Program-made: the position numbers and the translations under genes
Notes under the pieces: model-generated
Told to the model about the DNA's origin: nothing
What the model saw: only the letters and a program-made list of their open reading frames with translations
Databases searched by the model: none
NCBI GenBank assembly: GCA_964639885.1
Contig: CAZXEH010000008.1
Coordinates: 12,112 to 76,111 of the forward strand
Length of the DNA stretch: 64,000 nt
Reading direction: 5' to 3'
Source: JAGNLA01 sp964639885
Lineage (GTDB): Bacteria; Caldisericota; Caldisericia; JAAYUI01
Shown: piece by piece, positions 35,473-45,322 of the stretch
Numbering within the stretch: position 1 is the first letter of the stretch
Layout of the letters: every line of letters starts with the position of its first letter

Positions 35473-37128
35473 ATGACTGAAACTGTAACGATTGATTTCT
35501 ACAAGATGTTTACCGAGTTGTTCGGCGGGCTTGCCCTGTTCATCTGGGGTATGCAGATGATGGGCGATGGACTTCAGAAGGGTGCCGGCGACAGATTACG
35601 ATTTGTACTTGAAAAGCTGACATCGAAGCCAATCTACGGAGTAGCCGTTGGCGCAACAGTGACAGGAATAATCCAATCCTCTTCGGCAGTGACTGTTATG
35701 CTTGTAGGTTTTGTAAACGCTCATCTTATGACGCTTGCCCAGGCAATGGGTGTCATTTTTGGCGCAAACATAGGAACAACGGTCACTGCACAGCTCGTTG
35801 CCTTCAAAATTGACTGGATCATCTATCCGTGCATTTTCTTCGGTGTTCTCCTCAAGCTGTTTGCAACAAAAAAGGTTTGGAGAGTTATCGGTGAAGTTCT
35901 GCTTGGATTCGGAATCCTGTTCCTGGGCATGATGATACTTTCAAAATCGGTTGTCGATCTAAAGCAGCTTGAATCGGTCAGAAACATACTGACATCATTC
36001 TCATCAAACATCTTCCTGGGCATTCTTGCCGGTGCCATCTTCACCGGCATCATCCAGTCTTCTTCAGCAACGTCAGGTTTGGTTATAGCCTTGGTCAGCC
36101 AGGGACTTGTCCAGCTCCCAGGTGCTGTTGCCATCATGATGGGTGCAAACATTGGAACCTGTGTGACAGCGCTCATTGCTTCAATCGGTGGAAATGTCAG
36201 CGCCAGAAGAGTGGCGGTTGCGCACATCCTGTTCAATGTTCTGGGTGTCATAATATTCCTTCCGTTTGTCACATGGCTTATTGTCCCATTCATGGAAACG
36301 CTCTCAACCAACGTACCAAGACAGGTTGCAAACTTCCATACGTTCTTCAATGTCACCATGACAATCATCATGCTTCCGCTTACAGCCTATTATGTGAAGT
36401 TCATCAAATGGCTCGTGCCTGGAGAAGAAAAGAAGGTTGAACACGGAACAAGGTATATTTCCGCAAAGATCATGGGTACTCCATCAATTGCGCTTGAACA
36501 GGCAACACAGGAAATCGTCAGAATGTTTGGCATTGCAAAGGGAATGGTTGAATGCACAAAAACAATCCTTTTCAAACGGGACAAGAAGCTCATAAGAAGC
36601 GTCATGGACGACGAAGCAAACGTCGACTCGCTCCAGATGTCGATCACAAAATACCTTACAACCCTCACACAGAAGTCGCTCTCTGAAGATCAGGCACAGA
36701 GGGCTGTTGAACTGCTCAACATTGTGCACGATGTAGAACGCATCGGAGACCACGCCACCAACATTTCAGAACTTGCAGAAGGAGCAATTGATGAAAATGT
36801 TGTATTTTCTGCAGGCGGTTTTGAAGAACTTGGAAAAATGTTCGACACAGTCACTCATTCTTGTGGACTCGTCATGGATGCGTTGCAGGATTACGACGTA
36901 GAGAAAGCCAAGAGTATGAAAAAGATTGAGGACGAGATTGACTTCATGGCGTCTTCAGCCAGAGATGACCATTTCTCACGCCTCAAAACCGAACAGTGCA
37001 AGGCCGAGGCTGGAATATTCTATCTTGACATCATAACGAATCTTGAGCGAGTTGGTGACCATTGCTACAACATTTCAAGAGCTATCGGCTCCTCGCCAAG
37101 ACCCGAGTCGGTGCTTGAAGTGGATTAA
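35473..37128 (+). CDS. Na/Pi cotransporter (NptA type) with C-terminal PhoU domain
   Basis: This 551-residue membrane protein carries the two inverted repeats typical of type II sodium-phosphate symporters: TGIIQSSSAVTVML near residue 65 and TGIIQSSSATSG near residue 195, each followed by an ANIGT motif. Residues about 340-545 form a helical PhoU-like domain (VERIGDHATNISELAE, LERVGDHCYNISRA). It probably imports phosphate with sodium, with the PhoU part acting as a regulator. SD aggtga precedes the ATG. The stop codon is directly followed by intergenic repeats. Confidence 0.92.
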   Translation: MTETVTIDFYKMFTELFGGLALFIWGMQMMGDGLQKGAGDRLRFVLEKLTSKPIYGVAVGATVTGIIQSSSAVTVMLVGFVNAHLMTLAQAMGVIFGANIGTTVTAQLVAFKIDWIIYPCIFFGVLLKLFATKKVWRVIGEVLLGFGILFLGMMILSKSVVDLKQLESVRNILTSFSSNIFLGILAGAIFTGIIQSSSATSGLVIALVSQGLVQLPGAVAIMMGANIGTCVTALIASIGGNVSARRVAVAHILFNVLGVIIFLPFVTWLIVPFMETLSTNVPRQVANFHTFFNVTMTIIMLPLTAYYVKFIKWLVPGEEKKVEHGTRYISAKIMGTPSIALEQATQEIVRMFGIAKGMVECTKTILFKRDKKLIRSVMDDEANVDSLQMSITKYLTTLTQKSLSEDQAQRAVELLNIVHDVERIGDHATNISELAEGAIDENVVFSAGGFEELGKMFDTVTHSCGLVMDALQDYDVEKAKSMKKIEDEIDFMASSARDDHFSRLKTEQCKAEAGIFYLDIITNLERVGDHCYNISRAIGSSPRPESVLEVD

Positions 37129-37655
37129 AGCGGCTCCGCCGATAAAGAACGAAGCCACTTGATCATTCATCTGTTGAAATCACTGGCAAAGCCAGATGAT
37201 TTCGTTAATTCTGAGTGGTAATAAACATAAAAGATAAGAATAACCAATATTCTTGCCTCCCTTGTTAAGTGAGGTGGCAACGAAGTTGCCGGTGAGTTTA
37301 ATCCTCGACAAAGTCGAGGCAAGAAACACTCCCTCACCCTTAATCCATCTCCCAGACTGCGTCCGGGCGAGGGAAATTTTGACGGCTCCGCCGATTTCAT
37401 TCAGCCCGAGTTGGTTTAAAAAAATAAGATAAGGAATTACTGATCCTTCGCCTGCGTTAGCGGGAGAAGGTGGCTGAAAGCCGGATGAGGGAGTTTTTTT
37501 GACGGCTCTGCCGGCAAAAAACCGAGTCCCTTGAACCAGCTTATCTGGAAATCACTATCCAAGCCAGATGATTCCATACAACCTAAGTGCTCACAAAGGT
37601 ATTTTTTAGCCCCCTTATGAGTGGGGGGGATTATAAAACATCTATATAACCAATA
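37129..37655. repeat. Mosaic of palindromic intergenic repeats, copy A
   Basis: This 527-nt non-coding stretch is built from modules that recur at 58995-59530. They are CGGCTCCGCCGATAAAGAAC (37131-37150), CTGGCAAAGCCAGATGATTT (from 37182), a GCCTCC...AGGTGGC...TGCCGG block (37255-37290), CCCTCACCCTTAATCC...GGGCGAGGG (37331-37373), CCTTC...GGGAGAAGG followed by TGGCTGAAAGCCGGATGAGG (37445-37490), and a CCCCCTT block near 37610. Several modules are imperfect palindromes of REP-like character. Confidence 0.8.
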
Positions 37656-37687
37656 AAAAACTCCTCGGATTTATTCCGAGGAGTTTT
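37655..37687. terminator. Terminator between convergent genes
   Basis: The stem AAAACTCCTCGG / CCGAGGAGTTTT (12 bp, 7-nt loop) has flanking A- and T-runs. It can serve the Na/Pi gene side and the leftward gene 37733-40228. Confidence 0.85.
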
Positions 37688-37732
37688 CATGCAAGTTTGA
37701 ATGAGGAGACTAAAATCTCGATTAAATCGAGG

Positions 37733-40228
37733 TCACGGGCACTTCGGCGGGTTGTACTTAACTTCTACGCATTTCGTGTTGCTGTTGAACGTAACCTCGG
37801 CACCAAGAATTTCAGCAACGAACCTGTATGGGATTAAAGTTCGCCACTTACCATTTCTGGATGCAAGCATTGGAGTCACGGCTGGATTGTCATCGATTGC
37901 CATTGGCTGTCCATTGACAAGTGCTGTCGGCTTGTTCATCCACACTTCAATTTTATTCAGGCAATTGTACAAAGTAGCCTTTTTATTGTTCTGATCCCAG
38001 TCAACAGTGCATTTGAGGGCTTCACCCAGCGCTCTGTAGGATACGACATATCTCCATGTCTCCCTCTTTGTTTTTGGGTCGACAAATTTAAAATTTTCAG
38101 GTGGAGCGTCAATTGTAAATCCCTGTCCATTCACATCCATTGTCGTTGAACCATCACACATCCTAATTGCAAGTGTCGTATCCTGCAACTCGGCGTAAAT
38201 CTTGCCGTTGATGACTTCGCCGGTCGGGGTGATGATTGTGTATTCAATTTCGTTGGTTCTGCCGGGCACGATGTCGATTGAAACATGGATGCAGCCCGAA
38301 CCGTCGGCAATGTACTGCTTGCCCTGGATGATGACCATTGTCTGTGGCTGGAATCCACACCAGTCAAACTGCCACGGATTGCTCTCGATGATGAACGGTT
38401 TCTCCCTTGTACCGTCGCCCTGGGTGACTCCTCCGCCAGCCGGCGGTGTTGGTGTCGGGAACGGTGGAAGGTGGTATGCCTGCGGGGTTGAGAAGCATTC
38501 GTTGGAAGGGGGCGAGATGTTGCCGTACTGGTCAACAGCCCTTACCACATAGTAGTAGGTTTTTCCGTTGATGAGGCTGACATCGAGATAGTTGGTGTCA
38601 GAGGTCGGGAAATCAGCGATTGGCCTTGTGTCCTTTGCTGCATCGCCCGAACGGTCTCCCCTGTAGACATAGTAGCTGATGATCTTGCCAGCAGGAGCAA
38701 ATGATTTTGTCCATGAGAGCTTTATCTGCCTGTCTCCAGCAACACAGTTGAGGTTGTACGGCTGACCGGGTGGGTCGCCCTTGCCGGCGATGAAGCAGTT
38801 GCTGCCGTTCGGCTGGTACATCCATTTGAACGTTATTTCGTAGTGGGTCGGGTCAACCGGATCCTGCCAGATGCCAGTGATTTTGACTTTGGCAAAGCAC
38901 TGTTCGTTGATTGTCTTGAAGGCGTAGGTGGTTCCGACAGTTATCGGCTGGCAGTATTCCCTGACGTTTGAGATGGCCGGATAGCCGTCCGAGTCAACAC
39001 ATTCGAGGTTGTCAAAATCGGCTGTCTGGACTTTCCATCTGCCGCACATTCTCGGCTGGCCGAAGCCGCAGTCGAAGAAGATGTCCATGAGGGTGAAGTC
39101 GGTTGTGTTTGCACCAAGTGACAGGTCAAAACCCTGGCCTGCCTTGCAGTCGATCTTGCCGATGCCAGAACCTACATTTGCCCTCGTGTCACCGGATGAG
39201 GCATAGCCGATCCCTGAGTTTGTGTCGGTGAAGTTGCAGTAGAACATCTCAAAGGCGATGCCCTTCCTGATGACGCAGGGTGAAGCGACCCTTTGCGAGT
39301 CAAATTCTCCGACCTGGCCGACATCAAGGTTCATGCCCTTCTTTTCCCATGTGGTTCCGTTGTATGAAATCGCAATGCCTATCTGCGACTTCTTTTCGTC
39401 TCTCATTGAGGTGTCGTACCACATGTAGAAGTATGCAGCATCCCAGATTACCGAAGGATGCCTGACGCAGAGGTTGTCGAAATCGGTGAGTTTGTCGCCA
39501 ACGTCGAGAACGCTTCCGCCTGTCTTTTCGTTGCCGTAGTTCTTTGTGAAGGTTGAACCATCCGATGAGACCGCATAACCGATCCTCCACCTTGAATCAA
39601 GCTTGCTCTGACCTTCGTACCACATGAGGTACTGGTTGTCCTTCTTGACCACTGAGCAGGCGCCAACCTTGTACGAGTCAAATCCCTGTTCGTTTGTCGG
39701 CTCCAGAATCTTGCCCTTTTTTGTCCAGTAGATGCCTGAGGTTGATTCTGCATAGCCAAGGGCTGATTTGCCGGATTTGTCGATTCCAACGTAGTACATC
39801 CTGAACTTACCGGAATCGTAAAGGACTGACGGTGATTCGACAGACTGGCCGTCAAATTCCTGGGTATTGCCTGGAGCAAGCACGGCTCCTTTGATTTCCT
39901 GCGCCTGCGCCGAGCCATCGACCTTAGTCCATGACTTGCCGTCGGCTGAAATGGCGTAGCCTATGTACCCCTGTGAACCCTTACCACCGATCCAGTTGAC
40001 CCAGCCGGTATAGAACATGTGGTATCTGCCATCGGCGAAAACAACAGACGGGTCTGTGACTGCCGAGGAATCAAAGTAAACCGGCTGACCCGGCTGGTTC
40101 TTCCTCGTCGTCATGATCGGATTGTCCTTCCATTTTTTGAAGGTTGGTATCGGAATGTCCTGCGCAATTGATGAGACAAACGGCAGAACCATCGAAATCA
40201 CGATGAGTGACAGCAAAAATTTCTTCAT
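37733..40228 (-). CDS. Secreted GH43/GH130-like propeller protein with FN3 and C-terminal stalk domain
   Basis: This 831-residue protein has a signal peptide (KFLLSLIVISMVLPFVSSIAQ). Residues about 30-350 form a five-bladed glycosidase-type propeller with recurrent DPSVVFADGRYHMFYTG, ESPSVLYDSGKFRMYY and HPSVIWDAAYFYMWY blades, as in GH43, GH62 and GH130. Catalytic residues cannot be assigned, so carbohydrate binding without hydrolysis is possible. An FN3 domain (about 490-580) follows. A proline-rich linker leads to a copper-amine-oxidase-N stalk domain at the end (LIPYRFVAEILGAEVTF). The ATG at 40228 has an upstream aaagggg; a TTG 6 nt earlier is an alternative. Confidence 0.78.
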   Translation of the reverse strand: MKKFLLSLIVISMVLPFVSSIAQDIPIPTFKKWKDNPIMTTRKNQPGQPVYFDSSAVTDPSVVFADGRYHMFYTGWVNWIGGKGSQGYIGYAISADGKSWTKVDGSAQAQEIKGAVLAPGNTQEFDGQSVESPSVLYDSGKFRMYYVGIDKSGKSALGYAESTSGIYWTKKGKILEPTNEQGFDSYKVGACSVVKKDNQYLMWYEGQSKLDSRWRIGYAVSSDGSTFTKNYGNEKTGGSVLDVGDKLTDFDNLCVRHPSVIWDAAYFYMWYDTSMRDEKKSQIGIAISYNGTTWEKKGMNLDVGQVGEFDSQRVASPCVIRKGIAFEMFYCNFTDTNSGIGYASSGDTRANVGSGIGKIDCKAGQGFDLSLGANTTDFTLMDIFFDCGFGQPRMCGRWKVQTADFDNLECVDSDGYPAISNVREYCQPITVGTTYAFKTINEQCFAKVKITGIWQDPVDPTHYEITFKWMYQPNGSNCFIAGKGDPPGQPYNLNCVAGDRQIKLSWTKSFAPAGKIISYYVYRGDRSGDAAKDTRPIADFPTSDTNYLDVSLINGKTYYYVVRAVDQYGNISPPSNECFSTPQAYHLPPFPTPTPPAGGGVTQGDGTREKPFIIESNPWQFDWCGFQPQTMVIIQGKQYIADGSGCIHVSIDIVPGRTNEIEYTIITPTGEVINGKIYAELQDTTLAIRMCDGSTTMDVNGQGFTIDAPPENFKFVDPKTKRETWRYVVSYRALGEALKCTVDWDQNNKKATLYNCLNKIEVWMNKPTALVNGQPMAIDDNPAVTPMLASRNGKWRTLIPYRFVAEILGAEVTFNSNTKCVEVKYNPPKCP

Positions 40229-40371
40229 AATCAACCCCTTTCACTAAAAAAGGTACTGTTGTAACAGCGATTTGGTTTAATCAGTCACAAAATGATCTGA
40301 AAAATCACCAACTATAATAATCCATGCTGAAACTAGCATAAAGGTGACAAAAAGTCAAGCAGATGTGAGTT

Positions 40372-41298
40372 TTAGTGATTATAGATATGGCTCATGCGAA
40401 CCGCTTGTTCTTTGACCATATCTCTTAAAATCTTTGGTGAAAGAACTTCGCATTCACCGCCATACTGCAGTATCCACCTGACAATTTCCTGATTTATGGA
40501 CACCCTGAGTTCGAATTTCAGTCCTCCGTCAGGCAGTGGTATCAACTTCTGTCTTGGATGCCAGACAAGCTCGGAAATGAAGGGTGCAACTGATTTATCA
40601 AACCTAATAACCACCTCTTCAACTGGCCCTGAGGCAAAAAATTCAAAAGCATCGTCAAGATAGGTTTGAATGTCAAAACCGACCGACTTGAAGGACTCTT
40701 TCATCATTGCAAGGTTTTGAATCCTGTTGATCCTGTACATCCTCGGTTCATCCAGGTCTTTCGGAAATCCAACCAGATAGAAGGCGTGCCTTCTGAAGAA
40801 GACAGCCAGTGGCCTTATTTCTTTGAAATCAGCCTCAAGGCTGTGCGGTTTGTTGTAGTTGAACGTGACCCATTTTTTCATGTCCACAGCCACACGGAGT
40901 CGCCGAACTTTCTTCAGGTTTTCGTCTTCCTGGTGTGTTGGCCCCGCCAGAACCGGTGTTGTGCCAATGATGTTGGTTCCGCCGACAAGTTTTTCGATGA
41001 GCCGGTTGGCAATCCTTTGCAGGCTTGGGTCTTTTGACTGAATGACCATTTGAAGTCCTGCCAGCATTACAAACTTTTCCTCGCCAGACATCGACAGGTT
41101 GGAAACCCAGCCAGTCTCTTCAAGTTTATAGCCTTCCGAGGTTGAGATGATGGGTGCTCCTGCGTCCTTGAGGGATTGTACGTCTCTTATGATCGTTCTT
41201 GCAGAAACCTCAAGCTCGCTGGCAAGATCGGAGGCCTTCATGAATTTTGATGGCGACAGGTTTGCAAGAACCTGCAAAACCCTGAGAAGCTGGAGCAT
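40372..41298 (-). CDS. WYL-domain transcriptional regulator
   Basis: This 308-residue protein has an N-terminal DeoR/HTH_11-type winged helix (residues about 1-60, MKASDLASELEVSARTIIRDVQSL). A WYL domain follows in the middle (FRRHAFYLVGF, with MYRINRI) and a C-terminal WCX-like extension. WYL proteins bind DNA and sense nucleic-acid or nucleotide ligands. It is the last gene of a three-gene leftward operon; its ATG directly abuts the upstream stop. Its target is unknown; it might control the operon itself. Confidence 0.88.
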   Translation of the reverse strand: MLQLLRVLQVLANLSPSKFMKASDLASELEVSARTIIRDVQSLKDAGAPIISTSEGYKLEETGWVSNLSMSGEEKFVMLAGLQMVIQSKDPSLQRIANRLIEKLVGGTNIIGTTPVLAGPTHQEDENLKKVRRLRVAVDMKKWVTFNYNKPHSLEADFKEIRPLAVFFRRHAFYLVGFPKDLDEPRMYRINRIQNLAMMKESFKSVGFDIQTYLDDAFEFFASGPVEEVVIRFDKSVAPFISELVWHPRQKLIPLPDGGLKFELRVSINQEIVRWILQYGGECEVLSPKILRDMVKEQAVRMSHIYNH

Positions 41299-41979
41299 CT
41301 ATTTCAGGGTTTTCGGGGTGATTGAAACCATGGCGTTCATTACCAGTTCCCGGCTCTCCTGCTTTTTTGTGTCATACAGGCCCACAACAATGAAATCCGG
41401 GCCTTTTTCATCCGGGACACCCAGAATGTAGAGTCCGGCTGTTGTACCGTTCCAAACGGCAGAACCTGAAACCAGAAGGCATTTTCTGCCAAGAAAATCC
41501 ATCGTGTTTGACTCTATGGCCTTGTACCCTTCGCCAAGCCCGCTGATTATTCCATCTACTGTCTGCTGTAAATTCTTGTCATCGACAACCAGACCCTCTG
41601 TCTGGGTCACAAGAACGGTGTCGGTTGGGTCATCCGGGTTTGTTCCGGTGACCTGAAGCCCGTTTTCCTTGTTGATCCTGATCCACCCCTTTGGAAATGC
41701 CATCAGGTATTGTCCGCAGTCGTATGGCTTGCCGTCAGAGAGGTCGTACGTTCCCTTGCCTTCATCGACAACGCCTTTGGTCAGGTCTGCATCTGTTACA
41801 GATTTGTCCTTGTCTTTTGCATTGTCGGAAATTGCTGTCAGGTCAATCTTCTGGCTTGCTGAGTCAACCGGTTTGAATGGCCAGAACTTCACAAAATAAG
41901 CGGTTGTCAAATATGCCGTCACAACCAACAACAGCAGGATTATGATCATCTCAGGAAGTCTGTTTCTCTGTTTTTCCAT
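41299..41979 (-). CDS. Membrane-anchored PsbP/DcrB-like protein
   Basis: This 226-residue protein has one N-terminal helix (MIIILLLLVVTAYLTTAYF). The extracytoplasmic domain's pattern YLMAFPKGWIRINKENGLQV ... DTVLVTQ ... GRKCLLVSGSAVWNG resembles the Mog1/PsbP/DcrB fold. The start at 41979 was chosen for the SD ggagaga in the 7-nt gap after the upstream stop; longer frames overlap the upstream gene. The role is unknown; it probably works with the large InlB-repeat protein encoded just upstream. Confidence 0.72.
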   Translation of the reverse strand: MEKQRNRLPEMIIILLLLVVTAYLTTAYFVKFWPFKPVDSASQKIDLTAISDNAKDKDKSVTDADLTKGVVDEGKGTYDLSDGKPYDCGQYLMAFPKGWIRINKENGLQVTGTNPDDPTDTVLVTQTEGLVVDDKNLQQTVDGIISGLGEGYKAIESNTMDFLGRKCLLVSGSAVWNGTTAGLYILGVPDEKGPDFIVVGLYDTKKQESRELVMNAMVSITPKTLK

Positions 41980-41986
41980 CTCTCTC

Positions 41987-44908
41987 CTATTTTGCAAGCT
42001 CGTAGAGCAGGGCGACCCTGTGGTTGTCATCCATTGCAATATCAATGGTGAAGGTCAGCTTGTCAGTTGTATACACCTTTCCATCGATAGCCCATCCAGT
42101 GAATTTATACTTGCCATTGTCGAGCACCTGCGGTACAGGGCCGATTGAAACCATGGTTCCGGCAGGATAGAAACCGTCGACATCAGGAGGAGGATTCACC
42201 TTTACATCCATCCTCACCCTGCGACCATCGACGTCCAAGTACCACGAAAGCTGGAATTTACCTGACGAAATCTGGTAGTTTGCGTAGATTGAATATGATT
42301 TCTCCATCGTTATTGTCACTGTCTTGCGTCCCGGAATCGCCTGATCGCCGACAATCCAGCCAACAAAGGTGTAGTTGTCACCGTTAATTGTTATAATTTC
42401 AGGAGCAGGGCCTACCGTGACCTTTGTCCCGGCCATGTATGCTTTTGGATTTCCCGGGCAGTCTGGTTCAGGTGAAGCTGGAATCGTTCCCTTGTTTGCA
42501 ACCTGTTTCCAGTTGGTCGCAAATCCGAGTCCAAGCGTGAAGCAGTCGACAGGAACCTCTTCATACTGGGCATAAAACTTAGGCTCAAGCGGTTTTTCGG
42601 GGTCTGGCTGGCAGCCGTTTGCTTTGCACACAAGGATGCTCACACCCCTGTCCCCGTCTGTGTATGGCATTCTGGTCGCCACGATTGCACCGACCCAGTT
42701 CCATTTTGAAAATCGCCACAGTTTTGCGCCCTTGATGAGCAGGGGAACCTCAACCGAGCGAAGTGGCGAAACAATGTCCTCACCGTCAGCAGCAGGCCAC
42801 CACGTTCCAGCCGTTCCCTGCACCTGTCCGATCACTTTTCCGCTCTGGTCTACGCAATCGCCGACGATCTTGACCTGAAGCGGAACAAACTCGACATGAA
42901 CTACATTCTGCCCAAAACTGTTCTTTTCAAAAACATCCGGGTAGTCGCTGATCCTGATCCTGCACCTGATTACATTTTTGTTGTTCTCAAGCTCTTTCGA
43001 AATCTGTACGCCTTTTGTTCCTTCAAGCAGTACAAATTTGCCCTTTGTGCGGTCGACAGCCTGGAATTTTAGCGGTTTGAGCTTGACATTTCCAAGCTCA
43101 TATACAGTCGGAACTGTTATGACCCAGTTTTCAAATCCGTTACTGTCGATTTCGCTGCCCATCTTTATGGCCGAAGTCTGCACACATTTTCCGACAAGGG
43201 CTGGCATTGGCAGAGTGGATACAACATCTGATTTCCATGTGTTTTTCAGACCTGATGAACCCCAGTCGTCACTGACCCAGGTTTCTATTTCCCAGTAGTA
43301 TTTCCCGCCAGGTTTAAGGCCGTCAACAAATAACGATTCAGCAAGAGGATCGATTTTTTCGTATTTTTTCTGGACGTCGCCTTTGATGTTGATTGTGTAG
43401 TATGTCGGGAAAGAGCCTTTCCACCAGTTTTCACCGTCTTCCTGAGACTTTCTTCTTGCCAGCTCCTTCATGTGTGAGGTGACGTTCCATGTGAGCTTCA
43501 TCGTGGTCGAGCCCGAGATGACGCCGTTACCACGCGGGGCAAGTTCGGCTGGCTCATAAACGGCGATGAGTCTGAATGGTCTGTCAATTTTTTCGATGAA
43601 CGCCGTGTTTTTTGCATCTTCAAAACTCGGGATGTTGGTCACATTTACATAGGAAAAAATGTCGCCGTTCAGCTCTTCAACCTTGCATGGATCGATGTCT
43701 ACCGTTTTTTCCTCGACAATCCTGGTTCCATTTTCAAACCTTGCTTCAGGATAGACCAGCCTGAACTTTGAAATCTCCCAGTAGGTTCTCTCGTCAAGAA
43801 CCCTCTCCTTGACTGCCGGAACCATGAAAAGTTCCTGTTTGTAAGCGGTTTCGGTCTCTGGAAGCCACTTGTAGAGGTTGTCGATCACCTTGGTGCTCTG
43901 GACTTTGTGAACCGATCCGTCTTTGGCGTAAAGCGTTGTAACACCAAGTTCTGTTGGGCTGACCGGGAGCATTGCTGCACCGGAAAGGATTGGCGGATCG
44001 ACTTCAAATTGGAACCTGAACTCGTTTTGGTACATAACCTTGGCGTCGACCGTGATGTCTTTGACTCCATCCTTGCCGGTGAAAATCGAAATATTGCCAA
44101 CGTCTGTGAATTTTGCCTGCGATCTTGCATAGGTTACAGCGTCGCTTGTTGTTGATGGTTTTCCGTCACTGTCAAACTGCGTTCCAACAGGCCTCATCAA
44201 AAAATCCAGATACTGGTTCTGGGCAAGCACAACCGGAATTGTGGTGTATGGCTGCGTCATTTCAATGTTAATCGGCGACTCTGCCCAGCCGTCGAGCGGG
44301 ACAGTGGTTTGTGAAAGTCTGCCAAGTACCTCTCCGTTTCCGCATTTCTGCAGGTCGTACATCATGCGTTTGAGGTCAAGCTGGTTTTCAAAGGTTGTGA
44401 CTTTTACTGAGTCAAAGTTCCTGATCGAGCCTGGAATTGTCCAGTCTGCTTTTGAAGAAATCAAGTTGTTTTCTATTGCCTGTTTTGCCTGGTCTGGCGT
44501 TATGCCAGCGTTTGCCAGAGCATTATAGGTGAATCCAGCCGTTCTTTCCTGTCCTGAGCCAAAAAAGCCGTACTCTTCTGCAACTGTGATAAGGTGCAGG
44601 TTGGAGCTGTAATATCTGATAAAATTTATGAAATCGTCGTGCCTGACAAGTTTCTGAAAGCCTGAACCGTACATGTTTGTTCCCGGAACGAGCGAGACCA
44701 TGCCGACTTTGACCCTCGGAACAGAATCAAACAGAGGATAATCCGGGTTTACCCATGCCGGAATGCTTATACCTCCAACACCGCAGAAAGCGTCAACCTT
44801 CAGGTGCAACCTTGTGGCTTCCGAGGTCATGACCGGTCGTTCACGGTCAGGCAAACCGAAACCGGTGCAAAAAACTGCGACCAGCACAATTCCAATCAGT
44901 TTCTTCAC
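41987..44908 (-). CDS. Large secreted protein with InlB-type beta repeats
   Basis: This 973-residue exported protein starts at a GTG with a signal peptide (KKLIGIVLVAVFCTGFG). The long middle part is beta-rich and contains an FN3-like segment (about 470-580). The C-terminal 200 residues hold two divergent InlB B-repeats: GTKVTVGPAPEI ... YTFVGWIVG ... YSIYANY, and GTMVSIGPVPQV ... YKFTGWAIDG. These occur in surface adhesins and other cell-wall proteins. A good promoter places the start of transcription at the GTG itself. It is followed closely by the PsbP-like gene and the WYL regulator, forming an operon. Confidence 0.8.
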   Translation of the reverse strand: MKKLIGIVLVAVFCTGFGLPDRERPVMTSEATRLHLKVDAFCGVGGISIPAWVNPDYPLFDSVPRVKVGMVSLVPGTNMYGSGFQKLVRHDDFINFIRYYSSNLHLITVAEEYGFFGSGQERTAGFTYNALANAGITPDQAKQAIENNLISSKADWTIPGSIRNFDSVKVTTFENQLDLKRMMYDLQKCGNGEVLGRLSQTTVPLDGWAESPINIEMTQPYTTIPVVLAQNQYLDFLMRPVGTQFDSDGKPSTTSDAVTYARSQAKFTDVGNISIFTGKDGVKDITVDAKVMYQNEFRFQFEVDPPILSGAAMLPVSPTELGVTTLYAKDGSVHKVQSTKVIDNLYKWLPETETAYKQELFMVPAVKERVLDERTYWEISKFRLVYPEARFENGTRIVEEKTVDIDPCKVEELNGDIFSYVNVTNIPSFEDAKNTAFIEKIDRPFRLIAVYEPAELAPRGNGVISGSTTMKLTWNVTSHMKELARRKSQEDGENWWKGSFPTYYTINIKGDVQKKYEKIDPLAESLFVDGLKPGGKYYWEIETWVSDDWGSSGLKNTWKSDVVSTLPMPALVGKCVQTSAIKMGSEIDSNGFENWVITVPTVYELGNVKLKPLKFQAVDRTKGKFVLLEGTKGVQISKELENNKNVIRCRIRISDYPDVFEKNSFGQNVVHVEFVPLQVKIVGDCVDQSGKVIGQVQGTAGTWWPAADGEDIVSPLRSVEVPLLIKGAKLWRFSKWNWVGAIVATRMPYTDGDRGVSILVCKANGCQPDPEKPLEPKFYAQYEEVPVDCFTLGLGFATNWKQVANKGTIPASPEPDCPGNPKAYMAGTKVTVGPAPEIITINGDNYTFVGWIVGDQAIPGRKTVTITMEKSYSIYANYQISSGKFQLSWYLDVDGRRVRMDVKVNPPPDVDGFYPAGTMVSIGPVPQVLDNGKYKFTGWAIDGKVYTTDKLTFTIDIAMDDNHRVALLYELAK

Positions 44909-44943
44909 GGATTCAATATATGGCTTGGGTGTGGATTTGACAA
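44909..44943 (-). promoter_or_regulatory. Leaderless promoter of the InlB-repeat operon
   Basis: On the minus strand, TTGTCA (44938-44943), a 17-nt spacer and TATATT (44915-44920) are followed by 6 nt and then the GTG start. There is no room for an SD. This is the clearest leaderless promoter in the window. Confidence 0.65.
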
Positions 44944-45092
44944 GAGCTGAATGAACAGATTTTTTGCAAACATGGCTTAATTTGGGATTCATATCGACAA
45001 ATGTCGATTTTATCGCAACTTATTTGCTTCAAATGTAAACAGGTTGTAAACAACCCAGCTCTTGAAACGTAGTAAAATATAGGCAGAGAAAA

Positions 45093-45235
45093 ACCTCGCC
45101 CCGATTTTTCATCCGGGCAGTTGAACATGAAGGCGCGAGTTGAATTTTTGGGACCGGCCTGCTTAGCCGGAAGCCAGGCCCCGGAGTTTGTAGCAGCTTC
45201 GGGGCACACCCAACCTCGATTTCATCGGGGGAAAT
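45093..45235. ncRNA. Candidate structured RNA of unknown class
   Basis: This is a GC-rich island in an otherwise AT-rich 640-nt non-coding gap (44909-45550). It can form at least six stems: 45095-45099/45135-45139, 45100-45103/45114-45117, 45148-45152/45209-45213 enclosing 45154-45158/45166-45170 and 45179-45186/45197-45204 (8 bp), then 45214-45220/45224-45230. The orientation is unclear and no strong promoter was found. No good match to 6S, SRP, RNase P or tmRNA core motifs was recognised. Confidence 0.35.
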
Positions 45236-45322
45236 TCGTTTAACTTTCTATTCATGGAACTACCTAAGTTTTGATCAGTCAAAATAAATCATCTTTTCTT
45301 TATTGTGATTGACACACTGAAT

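Noticed and set aside
37129..37655. CRISPR array
   Set aside because: The modules differ in length and order, spacing is irregular, and no cas genes are present; they are REP-like intergenic repeats.
44913..45209. 98-codon minus-strand frame upstream of the InlB-repeat gene
   Set aside because: It overlaps the structured island and the promoter, lacks an SD and shows no protein-like pattern.
45093..45235. 6S RNA, SRP RNA or RNase P RNA
   Set aside because: The conserved SRP loop, RNase P GAGGAAAGUC core and an open 6S promoter-mimic bubble were not recognised on either strand.
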